Both the position numbers and the translations under genes were made by a program. A stretch of DNA of 64,000 bases from Pseudomonadota bacterium (GTDB lineage Bacteria > Pseudomonadota > Alphaproteobacteria > Rhodospirillales > Magnetospirillaceae), in contig JAFAAW010000052.1 in the NCBI GenBank assembly GCA_023426365.1, positions 1 through 64,000 of the forward strand, given 5' to 3'. Below the pieces are notes generated by a model. It had not been told where the DNA came from. It made no database searches and saw only the letters and a program-made list of their open reading frames with translations. Shown piece after piece: positions 24,516 to 33,025 of this stretch; position 1 is the first letter of the stretch, and each line of letters opens with the position of its first letter.

Positions 24516-25511
24516 TTAACCCGTCAGCACCGGCGCTCCGCCCTGGAGCGAGCCAAGCAGCAGCGTTACCCCCAAAAGCGTGATGGCGGCCGCACCGGCC
24601 AGGGACAGCGCCTTGCGCAAGGTCTCGCCATGGCGCGAGCGGGCGGCGCCGCGCCCAAGCAGGCGGTTGAGGCCCAGGGCTGACAGGCCGATGCCCGACA
24701 CCGTCAGGCCGACGCCGGCCGCCATGGCGAAGGTGGCCGCCACGCCCACCCACAGCATGCCGTTGGCCAAGGTGAACAGCAGCACCAGAATGGCCCCCGA
24801 GCAGGGCCGAAAGCCGATGGCGGCGGCCATGGCCCACAGGGTCCGGGGGCTTTCCTCGTGCTGATGATCGTGGTGATGATGATGGTGGTGGCCGTGGCCG
24901 CAATAGGCGTGGCCGTGGCCGCCGTGATCATGATGGTCGTGGCCGCAGGCATGGCGGCCGCGAATCACGTTCCACGCCATGACCAGTCCCATCACCGCGA
25001 TCAGCCCATAGGACGCCACCTCCAGCCAGGCCGCCTGGGCCAGGATGTCCCTGGGCGCCAGGGCGGCGGCGGCGGCCAGCACCAGCACCACGACGATGGC
25101 GGTGACGGCCTGGACGGCGGCGGACAGGAAACAGGCGGACAGGCCGTAGGCCACGCGCGCCCGGCGGCTGACCAGCCACGAGCCGATCACCACCTTGCCG
25201 TGGCCGGGGCCGACGGCATGGAACACGCCGTACAGGAAGGCGGCCAGCATCAGCGCCAGGGCCGGCGCCATGCCGCCGCCGTCGCGGATGGCCGCCAGAT
25301 GGGCGCGCATCTCGCCGTTCAACTGGCGTTGAAGGCCGAATCCCCACGCCGCCAGCGACCGCAGCGGCTCGGGCAGTTCGGCGCCGGGCGGCGGGGCCGG
25401 CGGCGGCACCAGCCCGGCATGGGCCAGGGTGGGCACGACCACGGCGAACAGCAGCGCCAGGATCGCGGCCGGGGCCAGGGCCGGCCGCAGGGGCCGGGTC
25501 AAGGATCGCAT
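24516..25511 (-). CDS. NicO/RcnA-type nickel-cobalt transporter
   Basis: This 331-residue membrane protein has a signal-like first helix and about six more membrane segments. FHAVGPGHGKVVIGS matches the metal-site helix of NicO/RcnA proteins, and GFRPCSGAILVLLF matches their second motif. Between them is a loop very rich in His (residues about 200-230), which would bind Ni or Co. Family members either import or export Ni/Co, so the direction is uncertain. The gene overlaps the DUF1007 gene by 13 bases. It may serve the hydrogenases in this window (inference). Confidence 0.85.
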   Translation of the reverse strand: MRSLTRPLRPALAPAAILALLFAVVVPTLAHAGLVPPPAPPPGAELPEPLRSLAAWGFGLQRQLNGEMRAHLAAIRDGGGMAPALALMLAAFLYGVFHAVGPGHGKVVIGSWLVSRRARVAYGLSACFLSAAVQAVTAIVVVLVLAAAAALAPRDILAQAAWLEVASYGLIAVMGLVMAWNVIRGRHACGHDHHDHGGHGHAYCGHGHHHHHHHDHQHEESPRTLWAMAAAIGFRPCSGAILVLLFTLANGMLWVGVAATFAMAAGVGLTVSGIGLSALGLNRLLGRGAARSRHGETLRKALSLAGAAAITLLGVTLLLGSLQGGAPVLTG

Positions 25512-26086
25512 GTTATCTCGACCTTCTTGGGGATCACCACGCCGCCGAAAAGCCTGTTTTCCAAATCGGGCGAAATTTTGGCATGGCAACCGGCGGCGCC
25601 GTCGCCGATCAACTGGATCGCGGCGTCGTTGGGAAAGTCGATGTCGATGTAATAGGTCTCCTCGTAGGTGGAGACGCGGAATGCCTGCCGACGCGGATCC
25701 ACCGGCTGCGGCAGGCGCAGGCGGAAGGCATAAAGCAGCGAATCCTCGACGGTCATGACCTGGAACTGCTCGGCCGCGGGCCAGGTCACCGGCGTGCCGT
25801 CCGTCATGGCATAGGTGAAATAGCCGTATTGCCTGGTGTCCTGGAACGCCTCCTTTTCCAGGTCGGCCAGTTCCTGGGCCGACAGCGTGCCGCTTTTGTC
25901 CTTGTCGTAATCCTGCACCAGCGCGCTGGACGAGATGGGGTCGAACTTCCATCCCATTTGCAGCATGGCGATCTTGCCGGCCTCGAACCGCACGACCACG
26001 TGGGCGTCGATCAGCATGTGCGGGTGGGCCTGGGCCGCCGCCGGCGCCAACAGCGCCAGGGCGGCTGCGAGGATGCGTCCCCGCAT
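25499..26086 (-). CDS. DUF1007 periplasmic protein, partner of NicO transporter
   Basis: This 195-residue protein has a signal peptide (residues 1-20). The mature N-terminus HPHMLIDAHVVV is the His-rich hallmark of DUF1007. An EF-hand-like loop, DKDKSGTLSAQEL, lies near residue 62. DUF1007 genes are usually paired with NicO/RcnA-type transporters and probably bind the metal in the periplasm. It overlaps NicO downstream by 13 bases and the PLP lyase upstream by one base (TGATG), so all three form one translational unit. Confidence 0.85.
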   Translation of the reverse strand: MRGRILAAALALLAPAAAQAHPHMLIDAHVVVRFEAGKIAMLQMGWKFDPISSSALVQDYDKDKSGTLSAQELADLEKEAFQDTRQYGYFTYAMTDGTPVTWPAAEQFQVMTVEDSLLYAFRLRLPQPVDPRRQAFRVSTYEETYYIDIDFPNDAAIQLIGDGAAGCHAKISPDLENRLFGGVVIPKKVEITCDP

Positions 26087-27255
26087 CAGGCCGTTGCCCG
26101 CAACCGCCCGAACCCGGCTTCCAGATCGGCGATCAGGTCGTCGGCATCCTCAAGCCCGGCATGGAAGCGCAAGGATGGCCCCTTGGGTTCCCATCTGGTG
26201 GCGGTGCGCACGATCGAGTGCCCGCCGGTGGGAATGACCAGGCTTTCGAAACCGCCCCAGGAAAAGCCCAGATTGAAATGGCGATAGCCGTCCAGCATGG
26301 CGTCCACCGCCGCCTTGGGCGCCGGCTTGAGGATGACGCCGAACAGGCCGCAAGCGCCGGCGAAGTCGCGCTTCCACAGGTCATGCTGGGCGTCGCCGGG
26401 CAGCGGCGGATAGAGCACGCTGTCCACCTCGGGGCGCTCGCGCAGCCAGGCGGTCAGCTTCAGCGCGGTTTCGGCGTGGTGACGCAGCCGCACCGCCAGC
26501 GTGCGCAGGCCCCGCAGCCCCAGGAACATTTCCTCGGTGCCGGGGGAATGGCCGAAGGCCGCGACCGAGGTTTTGATGCGCAGCCACAGATCCTCGTCGG
26601 CCACCGTGATCGACCCCAGCATGGCGTCGGCATGGCCGACGATGTACTTGGTGCAGGCCTGGATGGACACGTCCACCCCGTGGGCGAAGGGCTGGAAGCT
26701 CAGCACGCCCCAGGTGTTATCCATGGCCACCAGGGCGCCGCCGGCATGGGCGGCGGCGGCGATGGCCGGGATGTCCTGGATTTCGAAGGTCAGCGAGCCG
26801 GGCGATTCGGTGAACACCAGCCGGGTGTTCGGCCGCATCAGCGCCGCGATGCCGCCGCCGATGGCGGGGTCGTAATAGGTGGTTTCGATGCCCAGGCCGG
26901 TCAGCACGGAATCGCAGAACTTGCGGGTCGGGAAATAGGCGGTGTCCACCATCAGCAGATGGTCGCCGGCCCGCAGCAGCGCCATCAGCGTGCCCGTGAT
27001 GGCGGCCAGGCCGGACGGCATGGCGATGGCGCGCACGCCGCCCTCGACGGCGGCCACCGCCTCTTCGAAGGCGAAGGTGGTGGGGGTCCCGAACCGGCCA
27101 TAGCGCACGCCCTCGAACGGCTTCTTGCCGCTGGCCTCCATGGCGGCCACCGAGGGGTGGAGGATGGTCGAGGCGTGGTAGACCGGTGGGTTGACGGCGC
27201 CGTGGAAGCGTTCGGGATGGCGGCCGGCGTGGACGATCAGGCTGTCTTTCTTCAT
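26086..27255 (-). CDS. metC: Cystathionine beta-lyase (MetC-like PLP enzyme)
   Basis: This 389-residue protein of the Cys/Met-metabolism PLP family has the cofactor lysine in CTKYIVGHADAMLGS. The opening KKDSLIVHAGRHPE is typical of MetC. It would cleave cystathionine to homocysteine, pyruvate and ammonia, though cystathionine gamma-lyase/synthase activity cannot be excluded. The ATG at 27255 has GGGAG just upstream; an ATG at 27276 has none. It is first in a tightly overlapped set with DUF1007 and NicO, an unusual mix of sulfur and metal genes. Confidence 0.85.
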   Translation of the reverse strand: MKKDSLIVHAGRHPERFHGAVNPPVYHASTILHPSVAAMEASGKKPFEGVRYGRFGTPTTFAFEEAVAAVEGGVRAIAMPSGLAAITGTLMALLRAGDHLLMVDTAYFPTRKFCDSVLTGLGIETTYYDPAIGGGIAALMRPNTRLVFTESPGSLTFEIQDIPAIAAAAHAGGALVAMDNTWGVLSFQPFAHGVDVSIQACTKYIVGHADAMLGSITVADEDLWLRIKTSVAAFGHSPGTEEMFLGLRGLRTLAVRLRHHAETALKLTAWLRERPEVDSVLYPPLPGDAQHDLWKRDFAGACGLFGVILKPAPKAAVDAMLDGYRHFNLGFSWGGFESLVIPTGGHSIVRTATRWEPKGPSLRFHAGLEDADDLIADLEAGFGRLRATA

Positions 27256-27322
27256 GGCTCCCAGACACTCGGGCATTGGACCGGCGCCGATGGTGGCACC
27301 GGCCCTTGCCCGCTGCCAAGAC

Positions 27323-27565
27323 CTAATACCGGCCGGACTGATATTCCTGGCTGCGCTGGGGCTGGGTGTGCTCCTGGCCGGTTATTTTCTCCTGGGTGCG
27401 TTCCGAGGTCTGGTCGATGCCGCGCCCGGCTTCCGAGATGTCCTCGCCCATGCCGGAAACGGTGTTGCACCCGGAGACCGCCAGCACCCCGGCCAGCAGC
27501 AACAGGAACAGACCGGCCAGCGGCGACGGGCGCGCGCGGACCGGCAACGGTATTCTGGAGAGCAT
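27323..27565 (-). CDS. Entericidin A/B-like small lipoprotein
   Basis: This 80-residue protein has an N-terminal hydrophobic stretch and lipobox AVSGC (Cys33). CNTVSGMGEDISEAGRGID follows, the core signature of the EcnA/EcnB family. Entericidins are small envelope lipoproteins linked to stationary-phase lysis. Known members are about 40-50 residues; this one has a basic N-terminal extension and a Gln/Glu-rich tail of about 25 residues (EKITGQEHTQPQRSQEYQ). It sits between the sulfurtransferase terminator and metC on the same strand. A shorter start cannot be excluded. Confidence 0.8.
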   Translation of the reverse strand: MLSRIPLPVRARPSPLAGLFLLLLAGVLAVSGCNTVSGMGEDISEAGRGIDQTSERTQEKITGQEHTQPQRSQEYQSGRY

Positions 27566-27664
27566 GTGGGCACCTCGTGTTCTGGCTGTCTGTCGCAGAC
27601 GTGGGGTGACGGCGTCGGCGCATCAACCAACGGGCATGTGGGCGTATGGGGTAGGCTTGGAGAC

Positions 27665-27697
27665 AAAAAAAGGGCCGCGCCCGGGCGGGCGCGGCCC
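27665..27697 (-). terminator. Rho-independent terminator of the sulfurtransferase gene
   Basis: Read on the minus strand, an 11-base stem GGGCCGCGCCC/GGGCGCGGCCC with a 4-base loop is followed by seven Ts (27671-27665). Confidence 0.92.
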
Positions 27698-27715
27698 CTT
27701 CTGCAAGAGGGGGGA

Positions 27716-28567
27716 TCAGCCGGTGACGGCGACCGCGTCGGGATGGGTACCCCATTCCGCCCACGACCCGTCATAGACCGCCACATCGGTCTTGCCCAGC
27801 AGGTAGAGCGCCAGCGCCAGCGTGCAGGCGGTGATGCCCGATCCGCAGGTGGTCACCACCGGGCGCGCGAAATCCAGCCCGGCGGCGTCGAAGCGGGCCT
27901 TGAGCTCGGCGGCCGGCTTCATGGTCTTGCTGGTGTCGTCGATCAGGTCGGCGAAGGGCACGTTCAGCGCGCCCGGCATGTGGCCCACATGCAAGGTCGG
28001 CCACGGTTCCGGCGCGGTGGCGGCAAACCGGCCGGCCGAGCGCGCATCCACCACCTGCTCGCGCTGGGTGTCCAGATTGGCCTTCATCTGTTCGAAACCG
28101 CGCACCAGGGTGGCGTTGACCTGGGGCAGGAAATGGCGGTCGCGCGGCATGGGCGGCAGATCCTCCAGCGCGCGGCCCTCGGCCACCCACTTGGTCAGGC
28201 CGCCGTCCAGCACCGCCACGTCGCGATGGCCGAACACCCGGAACGTCCACCACACCCGGGCCGCGCCCAGCCCGGCGGAATCGTACACCACCACCTTGTT
28301 GCCGTTGCCCAGGCCCAGCTTGCGCACGCGGCTGGCGAACTTTTCGGGCCGCGGCAGCATGTGGGGCAGGGGGCTGGTGGTGTCGGCGATCTCGTCGATG
28401 TCGAAAAACACGGCGCCGGGAATGTGGCCGGCATCGTATTCCTCGCGCGCGTTGCGGCCGCTGGCCGGCATGTGCCAACTGGCATCGACCACGCGGACGT
28501 CGGGCGCCGACAGGTGCGCCGCCAGCCACTCGGTGGAGACGAGGGCGTCCGGGTTGGGATAGGTCAT
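27716..28567 (-). CDS. sseA: 3-mercaptopyruvate sulfurtransferase (tandem rhodanese)
   Basis: This 283-residue protein has two rhodanese domains (about residues 8-140 and 160-280). The active loop of the second, CGSGITAC near residue 240, is the CG[S/T]G[V/I]T type of mercaptopyruvate sulfurtransferases rather than the thiosulfate-type loop. The first domain lacks a catalytic Cys, as usual. It transfers sulfur from mercaptopyruvate to thiols or cyanide. It lies 34 bases downstream of cysK on the same strand and the two are probably co-transcribed, ending at the terminator at 27665. Confidence 0.9.
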   Translation of the reverse strand: MTYPNPDALVSTEWLAAHLSAPDVRVVDASWHMPASGRNAREEYDAGHIPGAVFFDIDEIADTTSPLPHMLPRPEKFASRVRKLGLGNGNKVVVYDSAGLGAARVWWTFRVFGHRDVAVLDGGLTKWVAEGRALEDLPPMPRDRHFLPQVNATLVRGFEQMKANLDTQREQVVDARSAGRFAATAPEPWPTLHVGHMPGALNVPFADLIDDTSKTMKPAAELKARFDAAGLDFARPVVTTCGSGITACTLALALYLLGKTDVAVYDGSWAEWGTHPDAVAVTG

Positions 28568-28601
28568 GCTTCCCTCGGTATGGTTGGGGACGGGCGCCGC
28601 C

Positions 28602-29606
28602 TCAGACCAGCCATTCGGGGAGGGGGAGGTTCCGCTCCCGCAGAAAAGCCGGGTTGAACAGCTTGCTCTGATAGCGCGTACCATAATCACACAACACTGT
28701 CACCACCGTATGGCCCGGCCCCAACTTCCGGGCGACCTTCATGGCGGCGACCACGTTGATCCCCGACGATCCGCCCAGGACCAGCCCTTCCTTTTGCACC
28801 AGATCGAAGATCAGGGGCAGGGCTTCGTCGTCGGTCACCTGGATCTGGTCGTCGATGGGCGCGCCGACCAGGTTCTTGGTGATGCGGCCCTGGCCGATGC
28901 CTTCGGTGATGGAAGTGCCCTCGGCCTTCAGCTCGCCATGGGCGTAGTAATTGTAAAGGGCGGAACCCATGGGATCGGCCAGCACGATCTGGACGTTCTT
29001 GTTGTGCTCCTTCAGCGCCATGCCGGTGCCGGCCAGCGTGCCGCCGGTGCCGACCGCGCAGGTGAAGGCATCCACCTTGCCGCCCGTCTGGCGCCAGATT
29101 TCCTGGCCGGTGGTGTGGTAATGGCCCAGGCGGTTGGCGGTGTTGTCGAACTGGTTGGCCCACAGCACGCCGTTGGGTTCGGTCTTGGCCAGCTCGCCCG
29201 CCAGGGTCTCGGAATAGCGCACGTAATTGCCCGGGTTGGAATAGGGCACGGCCGGCACCAGGCGCAGGTCGGCGCCGATCAGGCGCAGCATGTCCTTCTT
29301 TTCCTGGCTCTGCGTCTCGGGCATGACGATGACGGTGCGATAGCCCAGGGCGTTGCCCACCAGGGTCAGGCCGATGCCGGTATTGCCGGCGGTGCCTTCG
29401 ACGATGACGCCGCCCGGCTTCAGCAGCCCCTTTTCCTCGGCATCGCGGATGATGGCCAGCGCCGCGCGATCCTTGACCGACCCGCCGGGGTTCAGGAACT
29501 CGGCCTTACCCAGAATGGTGCAGCCGGTGGCCTCGGAGGGCCCCTGCAACTTGATCAGGGGGGTGCGGCCGATGGTGTCGAGAAAGCCGTCGCGGACGTC
29601 GGTCAT
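28602..29606 (-). CDS. cysK: Cysteine synthase A family protein
   Basis: This 334-residue PLP enzyme of the fold-type II family binds PLP at Lys in NPGGSVKDRAAL; EGTAGNTGIGL is the substrate loop. It would make cysteine from O-acetylserine and sulfide, receiving sulfide from the cysI-cysH-cysD-cysNC pathway 23 kb away. The start at 29606 gives MTDVRDGFLDTIGRTPL. An extended frame from 29648 adds residues from the AT-rich leader. The C-terminal part is slightly longer than E. coli CysK, resembling the branch annotated as cysteine synthase in alphaproteobacteria. Confidence 0.9.
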   Translation of the reverse strand: MTDVRDGFLDTIGRTPLIKLQGPSEATGCTILGKAEFLNPGGSVKDRAALAIIRDAEEKGLLKPGGVIVEGTAGNTGIGLTLVGNALGYRTVIVMPETQSQEKKDMLRLIGADLRLVPAVPYSNPGNYVRYSETLAGELAKTEPNGVLWANQFDNTANRLGHYHTTGQEIWRQTGGKVDAFTCAVGTGGTLAGTGMALKEHNKNVQIVLADPMGSALYNYYAHGELKAEGTSITEGIGQGRITKNLVGAPIDDQIQVTDDEALPLIFDLVQKEGLVLGGSSGINVVAAMKVARKLGPGHTVVTVLCDYGTRYQSKLFNPAFLRERNLPLPEWLV

Positions 29607-29702
29607 AGGGAGTGTTCTTTCGCCGTAAATTACACTTTCAATCACCATATCAGAGCGAAATCGCCTTAATCAAGCGCATTGAAATGTACAATTTCCGTAT
29701 GG

Positions 29703-29735
29703 AAAAGGCCCTCGCCCCGGCAGGGAGGAGGGCCT
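29703..29735 (-). terminator. Rho-independent terminator of the Nudix gene
   Basis: On the minus strand AGGCCCTC (29735-29728) pairs with GAGGGCCT (29713-29706) around a 14-base loop. It runs into a T-run ending at 29703. Confidence 0.7.
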
Positions 29736-29755
29736 CGGGCGAAAGCCGGGCGCGC

Positions 29756-30373
29756 CTACAGGCCCCAGCGTTCCTTGAGCGCATGGCGTTCCAGCATCAG
29801 CCACTGGATCGAAATCACCGCCATGGAATTGTTGATGCGGCCGTCCTTGACCATCTGGTAGGCGTCGCTCAGCGGCAGGGTGAAGACGCGAATGTCCTCG
29901 CCCTCGTGCTCCAGCCCGTGCAGGCCGTCGATGAGGCTGGCATCCACGCGCGCGCAGAACAGCTCGCAGGTTTCGGTCGAACCGCCCGGCGTGATGATGA
30001 ACCGGCCGATATGGACCATGTCCTCGGGCACCGCGCCCGCTTCCTCGTGCGCCTCGCGCACCGCCACTTGCTGGGGCGTCTCGCCCGCCTCGATGATGCC
30101 GGCCACGCATTCGATCAGCCATGGGTACTGGCCGGCGGCAAAGGCGCCGATGCGGAACTGCTCGATCATGGCCACCGCGTCCTGGACCGGATCGTACAGG
30201 ATGACCACCACCGCGTGGCCGCGTTCGAAGATTTCGCGGGTGATCTCGGCGGTCCAGCCGCCGGCGAAGGTGCGGTGGCGGACACGGTAGCGGTCCATGG
30301 CGAAATAGCCCTGGAACATCCGGTCCTTGGCGATCAACTGCACGTCATCGGCGGAAAAGCGGGGTGCGGCCAT
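29756..30373 (-). CDS. nudF: ADP-ribose pyrophosphatase-like Nudix hydrolase
   Basis: This 205-residue protein has a complete Nudix box, GIIEAGETPQQVAVREAHEEAGA (residues about 93-115), with the catalytic REAHEE segment. The N-terminal part (about 1-50) and the overall length match ADP-ribose diphosphatases (NudF/TrgB). It hydrolyses ADP-ribose to AMP and ribose 5-phosphate. It is monocistronic, divergent from osmC, and ends in its own terminator. Another nucleoside-diphosphate sugar substrate is possible. Confidence 0.87.
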   Translation of the reverse strand: MAAPRFSADDVQLIAKDRMFQGYFAMDRYRVRHRTFAGGWTAEITREIFERGHAVVVILYDPVQDAVAMIEQFRIGAFAAGQYPWLIECVAGIIEAGETPQQVAVREAHEEAGAVPEDMVHIGRFIITPGGSTETCELFCARVDASLIDGLHGLEHEGEDIRVFTLPLSDAYQMVKDGRINNSMAVISIQWLMLERHALKERWGL

Positions 30374-30441
30374 CGGGGGACTCCCATGGGGTGGGGCGGG
30401 TCACCACCTGTACCCGGCAACCGCAGTCGAGGCAAGCCGCC

Positions 30442-30897
30442 ATGACCGACACGCCGCCGCCGGGCACCGTCATTGTCGCGTCCACCGGAGAGGGGCGCTG
30501 GACCCAGGCCGTGATGGCCGGCCGCCATGTCCTGCGCGCCGACGAGCCGGCCGAGGCGGGCGGCGACGATCTCGGGCCGGAGCCGCACCAGCTCTTGCTC
30601 GCCGCGCTGGGGGCCTGCACCGCCATCACCATCCAGATGGTGGCGGGCCGCAAGGGCTGGCCGCTGGAAAGCGTCCAGGTGCGGCTGCGCCGCGGCACCC
30701 TGCCGCCGGGCAACGGCAAGTCCGGCACGCTGATCCTGCGCGACATCGTGCTGGATGGCGACCTGGACGGCGACCAGCGGGCCAAGTTGCTGGAGGTGGC
30801 GGAAAAATGCCCCGTCCACAAGACGCTGACCGGCGAGATCACCATCGTCAGCGGTCTGGTCGGACGGGGCGGCGCGGTCACCGGCGGCGAGGAATAG
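30442..30897 (+). CDS. OsmC/Ohr-family protein
   Basis: This 151-residue protein has the two conserved cysteines of OsmC/Ohr hydroperoxide reductases: one in LGACTAITIQM, the other in AEKCPVHKTL. They form the peroxidatic and resolving pair that reduces organic peroxides. The order and the CPVHKTL segment fit the YhfA/OsmC subgroup rather than Ohr. The start at 30442 gives MTDTPPPGT; upstream frame is not convincing. Its last 20 bases overlap the 3' end of the convergent esterase gene. Confidence 0.85.
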   Translation: MTDTPPPGTVIVASTGEGRWTQAVMAGRHVLRADEPAEAGGDDLGPEPHQLLLAALGACTAITIQMVAGRKGWPLESVQVRLRRGTLPPGNGKSGTLILRDIVLDGDLDGDQRAKLLEVAEKCPVHKTLTGEITIVSGLVGRGGAVTGGEE

Positions 30898-31813
30898 CCG
30901 CGCGGATGAAGGCGCAACACTCCGCCAGGGCGGCGCTGGCCTCGGGGAACAGCGGCGCGCAGACCGGGTAACAGTGGAACAATCCCTGGCCGACGCGCAA
31001 GGTGACCTCCACCCCGGCCCTGCGGGCTTGTTCGGCGAACATCGCCGCATCGTCGCGCATCACCTCGTCGCCGCCCACATGGATCAGCAGGGGCGGCAGG
31101 CCGGCCAGATCGCCGAACAGCGGAGAAGCCAGCGGGTGGCGGGGGTCGCCCTTGCCAAGGTAATGGGCGGCGAAGGTGGTCCACGATCCCGGCGGCGCCA
31201 GCCGTTCTCGGGGCAGGTTGGCGACATAGCTGGCACCGCTGCACGACAGGTCGGTCCACGGCGACAGCACCACCCCCGCCGCCGGCAGGTCGCCGCCCGC
31301 GGCCTTCAGCGCCAGCATGGTGGCCAGGGCCAGGCCGCCGCCGGCGGAATCGCCGGCGAAAACCATGTTCCGGGCGGCCACCCCCTGGCCGCGCAGCCAG
31401 TCATGGGCGGCCACCGCGTCGTCCACGGCGGCGGGAAAGGGATGTTCGGGCGCGAGGCGGTAATCGAACACCAGCGTGTTGCTCCGGCTGCCGCGTGCGA
31501 ATTTCGCGGCGATGGCGGCGTGTGAGCGGCAATCGCCCATCACATAGCCGCCGCCGTGAAAGTACAGCAGCACCCGCGCGGGATCGGCGCCGGCAGGGCG
31601 CAGCCACAGGGCGTCGCGGCCGCCGATGCAGACCGCTTCGGTGGTCACGTCCTTGGGAAGCTTGCCGAACAGCCGAATGCTGCGGGCCGCCCGGGCGCGC
31701 AGCGCCGGGATCGAGCTGTCGGCGGTGACGGCGCGGCGGGCGTTGGCCTTGCCGCGCAGCAGGTGGCGGTGCTCCAGCAACAGCAGGAACAGCCGGCTTC
31801 GCAGACTGGGCAT
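30878..31813 (-). CDS. Alpha/beta hydrolase, hormone-sensitive-lipase-type esterase
   Basis: This 311-residue protein has the oxyanion-hole motif HGGGY (about residue 87) and the nucleophile elbow GDSAGGG (about 157). GGDEVMRDD and the late GLFHCYPV supply the acid and His. This is the HSL/bacterial esterase family (acetyl-hydrolase type), probably acting on short-chain esters in the cytoplasm. The substrate is unknown. The gene ends inside the end of osmC (20-base convergent overlap) and starts 10 bases after the DUF2087 gene. Confidence 0.87.
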   Translation of the reverse strand: MPSLRSRLFLLLLEHRHLLRGKANARRAVTADSSIPALRARAARSIRLFGKLPKDVTTEAVCIGGRDALWLRPAGADPARVLLYFHGGGYVMGDCRSHAAIAAKFARGSRSNTLVFDYRLAPEHPFPAAVDDAVAAHDWLRGQGVAARNMVFAGDSAGGGLALATMLALKAAGGDLPAAGVVLSPWTDLSCSGASYVANLPRERLAPPGSWTTFAAHYLGKGDPRHPLASPLFGDLAGLPPLLIHVGGDEVMRDDAAMFAEQARRAGVEVTLRVGQGLFHCYPVCAPLFPEASAALAECCAFIRAAIPRRR

Positions 31814-31823
31814 GGTGGTCCCC

Positions 31824-32354
31824 TCAGGCCAGGTGGCCGATCAGCGCCACCGCGTCGGCGGGCGGGCGTTGTTCCACCCGGCGGTATTGGGCGCCGTCCC
31901 GGCTGCGGTCGAGCCATCCGCCGTCCACCAGTTCGCGGCGGATCAGGGCATGGTCGCCAAAGCGGTGATGGGCGTTCACCACCTCGTTGATCTGCTTTTC
32001 CGTCATCGTCTGGCGCGCCGGCAGGCGCGACCACAGCACCCACAGGCACAATTGCTGTTCGCTGTATTTGCCCGGCCAGCGGAGCAGCGCGCCGTGGGTG
32101 TCGAAATGGCGGGCGACCCGGCGCACCTTGACGAAATCGGCGGTCGGGCGGGGTTCGGGCGGGTGGGCCAGCGCCCCGCGGGCGTGGGCCTGGGCGCGGA
32201 AATGCTGGAAGTTGCGGCAGCCGGCGCCGCGCGCCAGCATGTTCAGCAACTCCACATGGCCGGGCCGGTGGTCGAGACGGGCCAACTCGCCCTTGAGGGC
32301 GCGGGCCAGGGCCGAGATGTCCTCGGCATGGAAGGGCAAGGGGGTTCGGGACAT
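31824..32354 (-). CDS. DUF2087 domain protein
   Basis: This 176-residue cytoplasmic protein has an N-terminal helical part (1-85) and a C-terminal DUF2087 domain (about 95-175). The domain motifs are LRWPGKYSEQQLCLWVLWS and the late RRELVDGGWLDRSRDG. DUF2087 is often fused to or found beside small regulators, and a nucleic-acid-binding role has been suggested, but no activity is known. It lies just upstream of the esterase gene on the same strand. Confidence 0.78.
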   Translation of the reverse strand: MSRTPLPFHAEDISALARALKGELARLDHRPGHVELLNMLARGAGCRNFQHFRAQAHARGALAHPPEPRPTADFVKVRRVARHFDTHGALLRWPGKYSEQQLCLWVLWSRLPARQTMTEKQINEVVNAHHRFGDHALIRRELVDGGWLDRSRDGAQYRRVEQRPPADAVALIGHLA

Positions 32355-32542
32355 CGCTTATCCTCACGACGTGCCGGTATCCACGGTGGGATTGTCGGTG
32401 GTCGCCGGCTTCCGACGCGGCACGGGGGACAAGTGTCGTGTCGAACGGACAATAAGCGGCAGGTTTAGCTCCCCTCGCGGGGCGGCGACGCCTGGGTGAA
32501 CTGCCGACCGGGACTGCTTATACGCCCGGCCGGCGGTCCAAC

Positions 32543-33016
32543 TCAATAGCCTACGAAGGTGCCGGCGGCGCCGATGAAGGTGGTGACCAGGCCCAGGATC
32601 AGGTTGACCAGCACGATGGCGCGGATGCGCCCCTGCTGGACGGCGGCGGCGCCCAGGTCGTTGATGTCCAGCGCCCGGCGGAACAGGGTGAAGGGGACGG
32701 CGACCATGTACAGGTACAGCGCGATCATCACCACGCCGATGATCTGCATGATGTCGATATGCAGGTTGCCGCCGGTGATGCCGCCGCGATAGCCGGTCAG
32801 CAGGACGCCATAGCCGGTGACCAGCAGCACGGCGATGGCAACCGCCGCCCAGCGGAAAAAGCGCGGCAGCACGCGGCGCCACAGCGCCAGGCGCAGGGAC
32901 GGCGTCATCTCGGTCACGGCGGGGCGCAGCACCATATGGGCAAAGAACATGCCGCCCACCCAGATGACGGCAGCCAGGGTGTGCAGACCGATGGTGGCGG
33001 CGAAAGTGTAATCCAT
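32543..33016 (-). CDS. CopD-like four-helix integral membrane protein
   Basis: This 157-residue protein has four membrane segments (about residues 5-28, 50-72, 85-108 and 132-153). Histidines lie in helix 1 (GLHTLAAVIWVGGMFFAHM) and near helix 3 (NLHIDIMQIIGVV), the pattern of small CopD/HemJ-like membrane proteins that may bind haem or copper. No copper genes are nearby. It is 9 bases downstream of the ParA gene on the same strand. Function is uncertain. Confidence 0.72.
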   Translation of the reverse strand: MDYTFAATIGLHTLAAVIWVGGMFFAHMVLRPAVTEMTPSLRLALWRRVLPRFFRWAAVAIAVLLVTGYGVLLTGYRGGITGGNLHIDIMQIIGVVMIALYLYMVAVPFTLFRRALDINDLGAAAVQQGRIRAIVLVNLILGLVTTFIGAAGTFVGY

Positions 33017-33025
33017 GATCTTCCC

